Origin: Streptomyces sindenensis
Lineage (GTDB): Bacteria > Actinomycetota > Actinomycetes > Streptomycetales > Streptomycetaceae
Direction: 5' to 3'
NCBI RefSeq assembly: GCF_014649035.1
Contig: NZ_BMSG01000034.1
Coordinates: 18,232 to 82,231 of the forward strand
DNA length: 64,000 nt
Shown here in pieces: positions 52,093-61,314 of the stretch. The position numbers and the translations under genes were made by a program. The notes under the pieces are model-generated. The model searched no databases, was not told the origin of the DNA, and was given only the letters and a program-made list of their open reading frames with translations. How positions within the stretch are numbered: the first letter of the stretch is position 1; every line of letters starts with the position of its first letter.

Positions 52093-54204
52093 ATGCGTTG
52101 GTTGGTGGGATGGAGCAGTATCGCCGCGAGCTTCGGCACCGTCGGCGCCGTCGGAAACGGCGGAGAGGGGCGCACGGTCCACCCCGTGGGCTCCCAACTC
52201 CTGTGGGGCGACCCGGATCCGCTCTGGGCGGTCGGCGACTGGCGCCCCGACGAGATCCGCGTCATCGGCGTCGCCACCCCCGAAGGCGCCCCCACCGTCC
52301 GCCTCGCGGTCCTCGGCTGCTGCGGCGCCACCGACGAACAGCTCCGCGTCGGGCTGCTCGCCGCACGCGGCGGCGCGATGCGCCATCTCACCGCCTGGCC
52401 CGGCAGTTACACCGCCGTCGTCCAGATCGGCCGCCGCATCACCGTCGCCGGCGATCTCGCCGGCGCCCGGCCCGTCTTCCACACCCCCTGGGCCGGCGGC
52501 ACCGCCTACGCCACCGCCGCCCTGCCGCTCGCCGACCTCATCGAGGCCCAGCTCGACATCGGGCACCTCGCCGCCCTGCTCGCCTGCCCGGAGACCCCCG
52601 AGGCCCTCGGCGACGGCACACCCTACGAGGGCGTGCGGCGGGTCCCGCCGGGCCACGCCCTGATCCTGCGCGAGGGCTCACGGGAGATCACGGGGTACGA
52701 GGCCGTCGCCTCGCTCGCCGTCGCCGCACCCCAGGCCGACCCGGTGCACGCGGTGGAGGGCGTACGGGACGCGCTCGTCGAAGCCGTACGCGCCCGGCTC
52801 ACGGCCCCGCGCCACGCGCCGGAGAGCATGCCGCAGGACCCGGGGCCCGTCCCCGGCATGGGCCCCGCCGACCGGCGCGCCGCCCGGGGCGGACCCGTCG
52901 CGGGCATCGGCGCCGACCTCTCCGGAGGCAGCGCGTCCGCCACCCTCGCCCTGCTCGCCTCCGGGCTGCCCGGACTGCCCGGCACCCTCCTCGGCCACGG
53001 CACCGGCGCCGGGGAGCGGCTGCTCGCCGTCACCCTCAACGACCTGACCACCCGCGGCAACGAGGGCGAGATGGAGCGGGCCCGCGCCATCGCCGCCAAC
53101 CCGCGCCTGCACCACGTGGTCGTCGCGGCGGGCGAAGAGGCCCTGCCGTACGCCGCGTTGGAGACCGGCGCGCTCACCGACGAACCGGCTCCCTCCCTCG
53201 TCCTCGCCGAACGCCACCGCCGCCGGCTCTCCGCGGGCAGCGCCGACCACCTCGTCGGGACCGGGGCCCGCCAGGTGCTGGACGCCCACCCGGCCCGCCT
53301 CGCCGACCTCCTGATGGACCGGCGCAGACGCCACCTCCTGCGCCCCGTCGCTGCCCTCACCAAGGCCGAAGGCCCCACGGCGCACTCCCTGTTCGTCCCG
53401 CTGACGGTCTACCGCGCCGCCCGCCGCCTGGCCCGTACGTCGTACCGCACCGGCCTGGAGTCCGCCGCCGGACTCCTCCCCGACGCCAACCGTCACGCCC
53501 CCGACCTCGCCACCCCCGCCGACGCCTCGCTCGCCGCCCTCGCCTGGTCGCGGCCGGGGCCCGCGGCGCGCTGGCTGACCGGAGAGGCACTGGCCGACGT
53601 ATCGGTTCGCCTTCAGGAGGCGGCGATCCGGCCCACCTCCGTACAGCGCCCCGGTGAGGCCCGCGCCCGCGCCACCCTCGCCCGCGCCGCCGCCGACCAC
53701 CGGATCCTGGAGCAGGCGGCCGAGATCCGCAGCCAGCGGCTGCACGCCCCGTTCCTCGACAACCAGGTCGTCCGGGCGGCCCGCGCCCTGCCCGAGTCGC
53801 TGCGCGTCCAGCCCGGCGCACGGGCCGCGATCCTGCGCCGGGTGCTCGGCGGGGCGGGCATCCACGATCTGCCGCCCGGCTGGGGAACGCCCTCCCAGGC
53901 CACCTCCACCGCCGTCACCCGGACCGGCCTGCGCACCGCGCTGCCCGAGCTGATGGCCCTGTTCGACGCTCCGCTGCTGGCGGACGCGGGCCTGGTCGAG
54001 GCCCGGGTGGTCCGCAAGGCCCTGCGCGCCGCGTCCGAAGGGGAGCCGCTGCCCCTGGACGGTCTGGCGGACCTGGCCTCCACCGAACTGTGGCTGCGCC
54101 GCCTGGTGACCCGCCGAGGCACCTGCTGGACGGGCACGGCCGCCCCGCGCCAGCGCGCGGTCGCGGGTGGAGTGGTCCCGGCCCGGCGCACACTCCAGCC
54201 CTGA
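52093..54204 (+). CDS. Degenerate asparagine synthetase B-like protein
   Basis: This 703-residue protein has the two-domain layout of AsnB. The N-terminal glutaminase-like part (residues 1-200) lacks the required Cys at position 2 (it begins MRWLVG), so it cannot use glutamine in the normal way. The ATP-pyrophosphatase loop, normally SGGxDS, reads SGGSAS (277-282), so the key Asp is missing. It may be a pseudo-enzyme or use another chemistry; lasso-peptide cyclases are relatives of this fold. ATG 52093 follows GGAGG by five bases. It is divergent from the NsdA-like gene. Confidence 0.75.
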   Translation: MRWLVGWSSIAASFGTVGAVGNGGEGRTVHPVGSQLLWGDPDPLWAVGDWRPDEIRVIGVATPEGAPTVRLAVLGCCGATDEQLRVGLLAARGGAMRHLTAWPGSYTAVVQIGRRITVAGDLAGARPVFHTPWAGGTAYATAALPLADLIEAQLDIGHLAALLACPETPEALGDGTPYEGVRRVPPGHALILREGSREITGYEAVASLAVAAPQADPVHAVEGVRDALVEAVRARLTAPRHAPESMPQDPGPVPGMGPADRRAARGGPVAGIGADLSGGSASATLALLASGLPGLPGTLLGHGTGAGERLLAVTLNDLTTRGNEGEMERARAIAANPRLHHVVVAAGEEALPYAALETGALTDEPAPSLVLAERHRRRLSAGSADHLVGTGARQVLDAHPARLADLLMDRRRRHLLRPVAALTKAEGPTAHSLFVPLTVYRAARRLARTSYRTGLESAAGLLPDANRHAPDLATPADASLAALAWSRPGPAARWLTGEALADVSVRLQEAAIRPTSVQRPGEARARATLARAAADHRILEQAAEIRSQRLHAPFLDNQVVRAARALPESLRVQPGARAAILRRVLGGAGIHDLPPGWGTPSQATSTAVTRTGLRTALPELMALFDAPLLADAGLVEARVVRKALRAASEGEPLPLDGLADLASTELWLRRLVTRRGTCWTGTAAPRQRAVAGGVVPARRTLQP

Positions 54205-54285
54205 CCGGAATCCGCCGTACGTCTCATGGTCGCGGCAGCCGAAGCCCCGCTGCCCCGGCCACGAGATGCGCGACGCGTGTACGGC

Positions 54286-56289
54286 TCAGGCGCAGCTGAT
54301 CCGGGACTCCGCCCAGTCGGCCAGGGCCACCCCGCCCATCGGCCCCTCAGGCTCCACCACCAGGCGGATCGAGGACTGGCCCGCGATGCCCACGCTCACC
54401 GGGACGGCGGGGTCGCCGCCCCGCATCAACGGGGAGCGCCACAGCCGGGCCCCGTCCCCGTTGAACACGGAGAAGCGCACCGCACCGAGCCCCCGTGTCA
54501 GGTCGTCCACCCCGACCATGGCCTCGTAGCGCGTGCACGGCCGGTTCAGCTGGATGGTCACCGAGGAGCGGGCGTGCACGGTCGCCCCGTGCGCGTAACG
54601 GGTGGAGGCGATCGACACGTTCGACCGCTGCCAGACCCAACTGCTCCGGCCCATCGCCACTTCCGGCTCGGTGTGGTCGCCGAACACGGAATACGCCAAC
54701 TCGCTGACCTGGTACACCTCCGGTGCGGGCGGCGGCGGTGTGGGCTTCGTCGGCGTCGGCGTCGGCGTCGGCTTCGGGGACGGCGGCGGGCTCGGCGCCG
54801 GGGGAGCGGGCTTCGGCGGCGGCTCGGGCGAGGGCGTGGGACTCGGCGTCGGCGTGGGCTTCGGGGCCGCCGCGGGCGGGGCCGGTGGCGGGGGCGCGGG
54901 CGCGGCCGGTGGCTTCGGGGCCGGTTTCGGGGACGGCGGCGGAGGCTCTGGCGTCGGCACGGCGGGCGCCACGGCCGGGGGCTTCGCGACCGGCTTGGGC
55001 TCCGGCTTCGGCTGGTCGTCGCCGACGAGCGCCCAGACCAGACCCGCCGCGGCGGCCACCGCCACGGTGGCGGCGATCCCCGCCTTCGCGGGCGCCCCGA
55101 GCCCCTCGGACGCCGCGGCTCCCCCGGCGGCCCCGCCGGTGGAACCGGACCCGGTGGCCGCGGCGGCGGCACCCGCCCCGGCGGCCCCGGCCGCACCACC
55201 GGCCACGACGCCCGCGGCCTTGAGCGAGAACCCGGCGGCGAACCAGCCGATGACCGCGACGGGCAGCAGCGCCGGAATCCCCGCGTTCACATGGTCCAGC
55301 TCGCCCGCGGCCACCCGGCACTTGGCACACGCGTCGAGATGCTTGCGCAGCCCGCGTTCGGCCCGGGTCCGCAGCCCGCCCCGGGCATGGGCGCCGAGCC
55401 GGTCGGCGTACTGCGCGCAGTCCCCGCCGGTGGTGAGCGCCTGGCTGACGTGGGCCTGGAGATACGCCTGCTTGAGCCCCTCGCGGGCACGGCTGGCCAG
55501 CACGGCGGTGGCGTTGGCGGTGAGGCCGAACAGCGGGGCGATCTCGCTCGGCGACTCCTCCTCCACCGTCGTGTGCCACAGGACCGCCTGCCAGCGCTCC
55601 GGGAGGCTCCGGAACGCCTGCATCGCCATCGACTGCTCGGCCTCGTGCATCGCGAGGACGTCGGCGCCGAGTTCGAGGGTGTCGTCGTCGGAGAGCTCGG
55701 AGGAGCGGGTCGCCTGCGCGGCGAACACCGCGAAGTCGTCGACCAGATGCTCCCGCTTGGCGCTCTTGGTCCAGGTGGCGGCGACATGGCGGACGGCGGT
55801 CATCAGATAGGCGCGGACCGCTTCCGTCGGCCCCTTCCCGCCCCGTACCGCCTGGAGCGTGCGGGCGAACACCTCGGCCGTCAGGTCGTCGGCGGTGTGC
55901 GCGTCCCGGCAGCAGCTGCGGGCGTAGCGGAGCACGGCGCCCGAATGCCGCCGGAACAGCTCCTCGTAGGCCTGGTCGTCGCCCGCCCGCATGTCCTCGA
56001 TCAGCCGGGCGTCCGAGGGACCGGCCTCGGGGGCCCCGCTGCGGCCGGCGCGCTGCTGCGGAACCGCGTGCGGGCCGGAGCCCGCACCGGCGGCCCCGCC
56101 GGACGTGTCCTCCTCGGCGATGGCGGGCCACGGGCCGGGCAGGACGGTGCCGCCCTCGTCCTCGCCGCCCGACGGGCCGCGCACAGCCTGGACCGGCACC
56201 TGTCCGGCGGACAGGCCGTCCGCCTTCGTGTCCCTGTCGGCCGCAGCGATCTCGCCGAGCGGCTCTTCCTGCTGCTCGTTACCGCTCAT
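54286..56289 (-). CDS. ECF sigma factor fused to zinc finger, membrane segments and C-terminal sensor-like domain
   Basis: In this 667-residue protein residues 95-175 match sigma-70 region 2 and 220-280 match region 4. A zinc-binding anti-sigma-like motif follows (His317, Cys321, Cys324 in HLDACAKC). Two hydrophobic stretches lie at about 338-366 and 403-423. A Pro/Thr/Lys-rich spacer spans about 425-530. A C-terminal beta-rich domain (535-667) resembles NPCBM-type carbohydrate-binding modules. Sigma factor, brake and sensor would be one chain. ATG 56289 is preferred over GTG 56310. Topology depends on whether both hydrophobic stretches span the membrane. Confidence 0.8.
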   Translation of the reverse strand: MSGNEQQEEPLGEIAAADRDTKADGLSAGQVPVQAVRGPSGGEDEGGTVLPGPWPAIAEEDTSGGAAGAGSGPHAVPQQRAGRSGAPEAGPSDARLIEDMRAGDDQAYEELFRRHSGAVLRYARSCCRDAHTADDLTAEVFARTLQAVRGGKGPTEAVRAYLMTAVRHVAATWTKSAKREHLVDDFAVFAAQATRSSELSDDDTLELGADVLAMHEAEQSMAMQAFRSLPERWQAVLWHTTVEEESPSEIAPLFGLTANATAVLASRAREGLKQAYLQAHVSQALTTGGDCAQYADRLGAHARGGLRTRAERGLRKHLDACAKCRVAAGELDHVNAGIPALLPVAVIGWFAAGFSLKAAGVVAGGAAGAAGAGAAAAATGSGSTGGAAGGAAASEGLGAPAKAGIAATVAVAAAAGLVWALVGDDQPKPEPKPVAKPPAVAPAVPTPEPPPPSPKPAPKPPAAPAPPPPAPPAAAPKPTPTPSPTPSPEPPPKPAPPAPSPPPSPKPTPTPTPTKPTPPPPAPEVYQVSELAYSVFGDHTEPEVAMGRSSWVWQRSNVSIASTRYAHGATVHARSSVTIQLNRPCTRYEAMVGVDDLTRGLGAVRFSVFNGDGARLWRSPLMRGGDPAVPVSVGIAGQSSIRLVVEPEGPMGGVALADWAESRISCA

Positions 56290-56456
56290 CGCGGAAGCCC
56301 CCGTATACACCCTCGGACCCGAATACCGGCCAAGACTGCCACATGGCTCAATCGTGTTGGCCTCTCAGCCCCGCCAACCACTCATCCGGGGCGTTTTCCC
56401 GAATGTGAGTACTAGAGCTCCCTCATTCGGGGAATGCCCTTCCGTCGACGCGCCCG

Positions 56457-56557
56457 AGCGATCCCGACGAGCCCGAGCGATGCCGACGCGGCCAAGCGAG
56501 GTGACACGCCCGAGCGAGGTGACACGCCCGGGCGATGCGGACGAGCGCGGGCCGACC
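56457..56557. repeat. Degenerate 18/19-bp tandem repeats upstream of the ECF gene
   Basis: Units starting AGCGA occur at 56457 and 56476 (19 bp each), then two identical 18-bp units AGCGAGGTGACACGCCCG at 56495 and 56513, then diverged copies at 56531 and 56544. They lie between the end of the TetR gene and the ECF gene start, with a CATTC-GGG-GAATG palindrome (56424-56436) nearby. Confidence 0.65.
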
Positions 56558-56582
56558 CGCGCGGGGCCACCGGCCCCGGCCG

Positions 56583-57506
56583 TCACGCCGGGCGCGACCG
56601 CAGCCCCTCCAGCAGGATGTCCAGCAGCCGGGCCGAAGCCGCGGCCTGCTGAGCGGCGTCCGGCAGCGAGGGAGCCGCCGTGGCGATGACCAGCAGCACA
56701 TCGGCCACCGTCACGTCCCGGCGCAGCTCACCGGCGTCCCGTGCCCGGTCCACCAGCCGTCCCACGACCTCCAGCAACTCGACCGCGCCGGTCTCCTCGC
56801 CGAGGCCCTCCAGCCCGTCACCGCCCCCGGCGGGGCGGCGGCCGACGCCGCGGAGCTCTTCCTGGCCCACGCCCTGCCGCTGCTGCGGAACCCGGGTCTC
56901 GTCCACGGATTCCGCAGCCGCCGGCCCACCCGGCTGCTCCTCACCGTCGACCCCGACCCGCAGCACCTGCGGCGGCAGCAGCCTGCCCGCGCCCGACGCC
57001 ACCGACGTACGCAGGAAGCGGGAGAGCGCCGACCAGGGCTTCTCCTCCTGCCCCAGAGCCGTCCGCGCCTGCTCGGTCAGCCGGGCCGTCTCCTCCTCGG
57101 CTATCCGGCGGACCAGCACGTCCTTGCTGGGGAACCGCCGGTACACGGTGCCCACGCCGACGCGTGCCCGACGGGCCACGTCCTCCATCGGGGCGCCGTA
57201 ACCCAGCTCCCCGAACACCTCGCGGGCCGCCCGCAGCACATGCTCCAGATTGCGCTGCGCGTCGACCCGCAGCGGGGCCGAGCGCGGCGCGCCCGCGGTC
57301 CCCGTCGTCGCCGTTCCGGTCGTCGTCGCCCCGTTCGGGGCCTGGCCGGCAGCGGCTGAACCCAGCGTCGCGGCACTCACCGCGGCCGCGGAACGAACAG
57401 CGTCGGCCGAGCTCATGACGCCCAGCGCACCCACGGAGCCGAGGCGTCCCGTGTCATCGGAAGCGTGCGAGAGCGCAGTCTGGCCATGACTATCCTGAAT
57501 ATGCAT
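56583..57506 (-). CDS. TetR-family regulator with long N-terminal extension
   Basis: This 307-residue protein has a TetR helix-turn-helix at about residues 85-140 (VLRAAREVFGELGYGAPMEDVARRA, then GVGTVYRRFPSKDVLV). A ligand-binding C-terminal domain with a glutamine/glycine-rich insertion near 200 follows. The first 75 residues are Ala/Thr/Gly-rich and disordered. ATG 57506 is supported by GGGGGAAG seven bases upstream; ATG 57416 is an alternative. It is divergent from the NDH-2 gene. Confidence 0.85.
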   Translation of the reverse strand: MHIQDSHGQTALSHASDDTGRLGSVGALGVMSSADAVRSAAAVSAATLGSAAAGQAPNGATTTGTATTGTAGAPRSAPLRVDAQRNLEHVLRAAREVFGELGYGAPMEDVARRARVGVGTVYRRFPSKDVLVRRIAEEETARLTEQARTALGQEEKPWSALSRFLRTSVASGAGRLLPPQVLRVGVDGEEQPGGPAAAESVDETRVPQQRQGVGQEELRGVGRRPAGGGDGLEGLGEETGAVELLEVVGRLVDRARDAGELRRDVTVADVLLVIATAAPSLPDAAQQAAASARLLDILLEGLRSRPA

Positions 57507-57849
57507 AACTTCCCCCGGTTATGACGTCTCCCCCCGGAGACTTCCCGCCGTTTCCGTCGGGGAGCGGAGCCATACGAAATCCGCACCCGACACCCCGACG
57601 GGTTACGAACATAGTTGAGCCCGCGTCAATTCAGAAGGGGGTTGTTCCGCATGGGCCGCCCCCCGATCGGACCACGATCCGATCCGCGCCGGAACATCCC
57701 CCCTCAGTTCGCCCCACACGTACCGCCTGACCTGCACGGCTGCCGCTTTCCGCCGCCGACGGGCCCAGAGCCCCGTTGCCGGTCCTCCGGTCACACAATT
57801 TGCCGGGCCTGTGGACAAACCACTGACTCCGTTGCGTCATGGGGTGGTG
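57507..57849. promoter_or_regulatory. Divergent promoter region between TetR and NDH-2 genes
   Basis: This gene-free region of 343 bp contains an inverted repeat GTCTCC-CCCC-GGAGAC (57526-57541) next to the TetR start. A minus-strand TTGACG (complement of 57624-57629) lies 18 bp from TAACCC (complement of 57600-57605), a candidate TetR promoter. An open GTG at 57811 in the NDH-2 frame is a less likely start. Confidence 0.4.
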
Positions 57850-59322
57850 ATGGCTCCAGATTCCCGGGGGACGACCCCCGGCACCCGGCCAGGTGTGCGC
57901 GTTCTCGTCGTCGGCGGCGGCTACGTCGGGATGTACACAGCGCTGCGTCTCCAGCGGAAGTTGAAGCAGAGACTGAAGAGCGGCGACGCCGAGATCGTGG
58001 TCGTCACGCCCGAGCCCTACATGACGTACCAGCCCTTCCTCCCCGAAGCGGCGGCCGGCTCGATCTCGCCCCGTCATGTCGTCGTACCGCTGCGCCGGGT
58101 CCTCAAGGACTGCACGATCGTCATCGGCGAGGCCCAGCGCATCGACCACGCCAAACGGACCGCGACCGTCACCACCCTCGCCACCGGTGAGGACGGCACG
58201 GGGGCCCTGGAGATCGGGTACGACGAGATCGTCATCGCCCCCGGGTCCGTATCGCGCACCCTGCCGATCCCCGGCCTCGCCGACTTCGGCATCGGTTTCA
58301 AGACCGTCGAGGAAGCCATCGGGCTGCGCAACCACGTCATCGAACAGATGGACATCGCCTCCGCCACCCGCGACCCCGCGATCCGCGACGCCGCTCTGAC
58401 CTTCGTCTTCGTCGGCGGCGGCTACGCGGGCGTCGAGGCGCTGGCCGAACTGGAGGACATGGCCCGCTACACGGCCCGGTACTACCACAACATCAAGCCG
58501 TCCGACCTGAAATGGATCCTCGTCGAGGCGTCCGGGCGCATCCTCCCCGAGGTCGGCGAGGCCATGGGCACCTACGCCATCGGCGAGCTGCGGAGCCGGA
58601 ACATCGACGTCCGCCTGGAGACCCGCCTCGACACCTGCGAGGACCGCGTCGCCGTTCTCAGCGACGGCTCCCGCTTCCCCACCCGCACCCTCGTCTGGAC
58701 CGCGGGCGTCAAACCGGCCCCTCTGCTGGCCGCCACGGACCTGCCCCTCACCGAACGTGGCCGGCTCCGCTGCACCGCCACCCTCGGCGTCGAGGACATG
58801 CCGCACGCCTGGGCCGCCGGCGACGCCGCGGCCGTACCCGACCTGACCGCCTCCGAACCCGGCCGCGAGACCGCCCCCAACGCCCAGCACGCCGTGCGCC
58901 AGGCGAAGGTCCTCGCCGACAACGTCCTCGCCTCCCTCGACGGCCGGCCGCTGACGGAGTACCGCCACGCGTACGCCGGTTCGGTCGCCTCCCTCGGCCT
59001 GCACAAGGGTGTCGCCCACGTCTACGGCCGCAAGCTCAAGGGCTACCCCGCCTGGCTGATGCACCGTACGTACCACCTCAGCCGGGTGCCGACGTTCAAC
59101 CGGAAGGCGCGCGTCCTTGCCGAATGGACCCTGTCCGGACTCTTCAAACGCGAGATCGTCTCCCTCGGCTCGCTGGAGCACCCCCGAGCCGAGTTCGAAC
59201 TCGCGGCGGGCGGTGGCGGTTCCGGCGCCCCGGGACTGCCCGGCCCCAGCCGCCCGAAGGGCCCCGGGGAACCGCCGCGTGACGCTGGCGAACCGCCGAA
59301 GGACGGCCGGACGGACAGCTGA
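57850..59322 (+). CDS. ndh: Type II NADH dehydrogenase (NDH-2)-like FAD oxidoreductase
   Basis: This 490-residue protein transfers electrons from NADH to menaquinone without proton pumping at the membrane face. Two dinucleotide motifs are clear: VRVLVVGGGYVGMYTAL near residue 17 (FAD) and FVFVGGGYAGVEALAEL near 180 (NADH). The C-terminal FAD segment is HAWAAGDAAAVPD near 320. The end is Gly/Pro-rich. I chose ATG 57850 with GGTGGTG upstream; the frame is open to GTG 57811. Confidence 0.9.
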   Translation: MAPDSRGTTPGTRPGVRVLVVGGGYVGMYTALRLQRKLKQRLKSGDAEIVVVTPEPYMTYQPFLPEAAAGSISPRHVVVPLRRVLKDCTIVIGEAQRIDHAKRTATVTTLATGEDGTGALEIGYDEIVIAPGSVSRTLPIPGLADFGIGFKTVEEAIGLRNHVIEQMDIASATRDPAIRDAALTFVFVGGGYAGVEALAELEDMARYTARYYHNIKPSDLKWILVEASGRILPEVGEAMGTYAIGELRSRNIDVRLETRLDTCEDRVAVLSDGSRFPTRTLVWTAGVKPAPLLAATDLPLTERGRLRCTATLGVEDMPHAWAAGDAAAVPDLTASEPGRETAPNAQHAVRQAKVLADNVLASLDGRPLTEYRHAYAGSVASLGLHKGVAHVYGRKLKGYPAWLMHRTYHLSRVPTFNRKARVLAEWTLSGLFKREIVSLGSLEHPRAEFELAAGGGGSGAPGLPGPSRPKGPGEPPRDAGEPPKDGRTDS

Positions 59323-59611
59323 CGGCCCGGCCGGACGGACGGCTGACGGGCCGTCGGCCGGGCGGCCCGGCGGCGACTGTCAGTACGGTCGGTCACACTG
59401 GACGTGTGACCATAGGTGGGCCCACACCTGCACAGAGTGACCCGGTCGGCAGTGACCATCAGTGACCAGCAGCGACGCACCACCAGCACGACGAGGCCCG
59501 GCTGCGCCTTCCCGGGGGTAGGCCCCCCGGAGCCCCGAACACGGCCGAGAAAACGGCAGAAGAAGCAGCCCGCCCGAGCGGACCAGACCGACACACGAGG
59601 CCAGAAATACC

Positions 59612-61276
59612 GTGAACTTCACGCGTTGGAGCGCCCGCCTCCCCGGAACGCAGCGCCGAGCCGCCGCGCGGGACGACCGCAGTTCCGTGCCGGCCGCCCG
59701 AGCCGAGTACGCCCGCCCGGAGGGCACGCCCGCCCAGCCGGACGACGCCGCCCCGGCGCCTTCCTCCCCCGCACCGGAAAAGGGCCCGGCCGGATCCGCC
59801 CTCGACGACCTCTCCGCCCGAGAGATCCTCGGCCGGCTCCCGGCCCCCGTCGCCCTGCTGCACGGCCCGGACCACCGCGTCGCGTATGTCAACGACGCGT
59901 ACGAAGCCGCGTTCGGCCCCCGCCCGACCGGCGCCCCCGCCGCCGAGGCCATGCCCGAGCTCGACCGGCTCAGCGTTCTCCCGCTGCTCGACCAGGTCCT
60001 GCGCAGCGGCACCCCCCGTACGGTCAAGTCCCGCAGAACCTCCGAGGGCGGCTCGTACACGGTGACCTGCACCCCGATCGCCGGGGAGGACGGCGTCCTC
60101 GTCTACGCCGCCGACGTCACCGACCACGCCGAGGCCGCCGAACGCCTGCGCACCAGCGAGCGCCGCCACCGCGAGACGGCCGTCACCCTCCAGCGCTCCC
60201 TGCTCCCGCAGGAACTGGAACAGCCCGACGACCTCCGCATCGCCGCCACCTACCAGCCCGGCGGCACCGACGCCGCGGTCGGCGGCGACTGGTACGACGT
60301 CATCACCCTCGGCGCGGGCCGCACTGCCCTGGTCATCGGCGATGTGATGGGCCGCGGGGTCCGGGCCGCCGCCGTGATGGGCCAGCTCCGCACCGCTGTC
60401 CGCGCCTACGCCCGCCTCGACCTCCCGCCGCACGAGGTGATCCAGCTGCTGGACGTCCTCGCCGCCGAGATCGACGCCAGCCAGATCGCGACCTGCGTCT
60501 ACGCCGTCCACGATCCGAACGAGGGACAGCTCGTCTACGCCTCCGCCGGGCACCTCCCGATCCTCGTCCGCGACGAGGACGGCACTGTCGAGCGCGCCGC
60601 CGATCCCACCGGACCCCCGCTCGGCACCGGCGGCTGGGTCCACACCTCGGGCACCATCCCGCTGCCGCCCGGCTCCACCGCGGTCCTCTATACGGACGGC
60701 CTGGTCGAACGGCGCAGCGAGGACATCGACGAGGGCGTCGCCTCCCTGGCCCGGGCCCTCTCCGGCGCCAAGGGATCACCCCAGGTGGTCTGCGACCGGC
60801 TGATCCGCTCCCTCGGCGTCACCGCCGAGCACGACGACGACGTGGCGGTCCTGGTCGTCCAGCACCCCGCCCGTACGGGGGCCCACGCGGAGCTGTTCCA
60901 CAACGCCGCGCTCGATCTCCTCGGCGGCATCGAGGCCGCCCCGCGCGCCCGCGCCTTCGCCACCGGAGTCCTGACCTCCTGGCGCTTCCCCGTCGAGCTC
61001 CGCGACCTCGGCGTCCTCGCCACCAGCGAGCTCGTCGCGAACTCCCTCCAGCACGGCACACCGCCGATGCGCCTGGGGCTGCGGCGTACGGACCGACGGC
61101 TGATCATCGAGGTCACCGACGGCGACGACCACCTGCCGCGCCGCCGCCAGGCCGAACCGGCCGACGAGGCGGGACGCGGCATCTCGATCATCGCCTCGAT
61201 CGCCACCTCGTGGGGCAGCCGGCGCACCCCGGGCGGCGGCAAGGCCGTGTGGTGCGAGTTCGCCCTGCCGCAGTGA
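59612..61276 (+). CDS. PAS-PP2C-HATPase regulatory phosphatase
   Basis: This 554-residue regulator carries three domains. A PAS domain (about 70-175, ALLHGPDHRVAYVNDAY) is followed by a SpoIIE-type PP2C domain (about 195-420, with GGDWYDV, IGDVMGRGVRAA, LYTDGLVE and DDDVAVLV). A C-terminal anti-sigma-type HATPase domain (about 435-550, ATSELVANSLQHG and GRGISII) completes it. Such proteins combine kinase and phosphatase control of anti-anti-sigma factors in Streptomyces. The GTG at 59612 follows AATAC. It lies 290 bp after the NDH-2 gene. Confidence 0.92.
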   Translation: MNFTRWSARLPGTQRRAAARDDRSSVPAARAEYARPEGTPAQPDDAAPAPSSPAPEKGPAGSALDDLSAREILGRLPAPVALLHGPDHRVAYVNDAYEAAFGPRPTGAPAAEAMPELDRLSVLPLLDQVLRSGTPRTVKSRRTSEGGSYTVTCTPIAGEDGVLVYAADVTDHAEAAERLRTSERRHRETAVTLQRSLLPQELEQPDDLRIAATYQPGGTDAAVGGDWYDVITLGAGRTALVIGDVMGRGVRAAAVMGQLRTAVRAYARLDLPPHEVIQLLDVLAAEIDASQIATCVYAVHDPNEGQLVYASAGHLPILVRDEDGTVERAADPTGPPLGTGGWVHTSGTIPLPPGSTAVLYTDGLVERRSEDIDEGVASLARALSGAKGSPQVVCDRLIRSLGVTAEHDDDVAVLVVQHPARTGAHAELFHNAALDLLGGIEAAPRARAFATGVLTSWRFPVELRDLGVLATSELVANSLQHGTPPMRLGLRRTDRRLIIEVTDGDDHLPRRRQAEPADEAGRGISIIASIATSWGSRRTPGGGKAVWCEFALPQ

Positions 61277-61314
61277 ACCAGGGCGGCAGGGCGGACGTTC
61301 GGCGTCGGACCCGG

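Noticed and set aside
52093..54204. Lasso-peptide biosynthetic cluster around the AsnB-like gene
   Set aside because: No precursor peptide, RRE protein or transglutaminase-like protease is found nearby, and the catalytic loop is degenerate.
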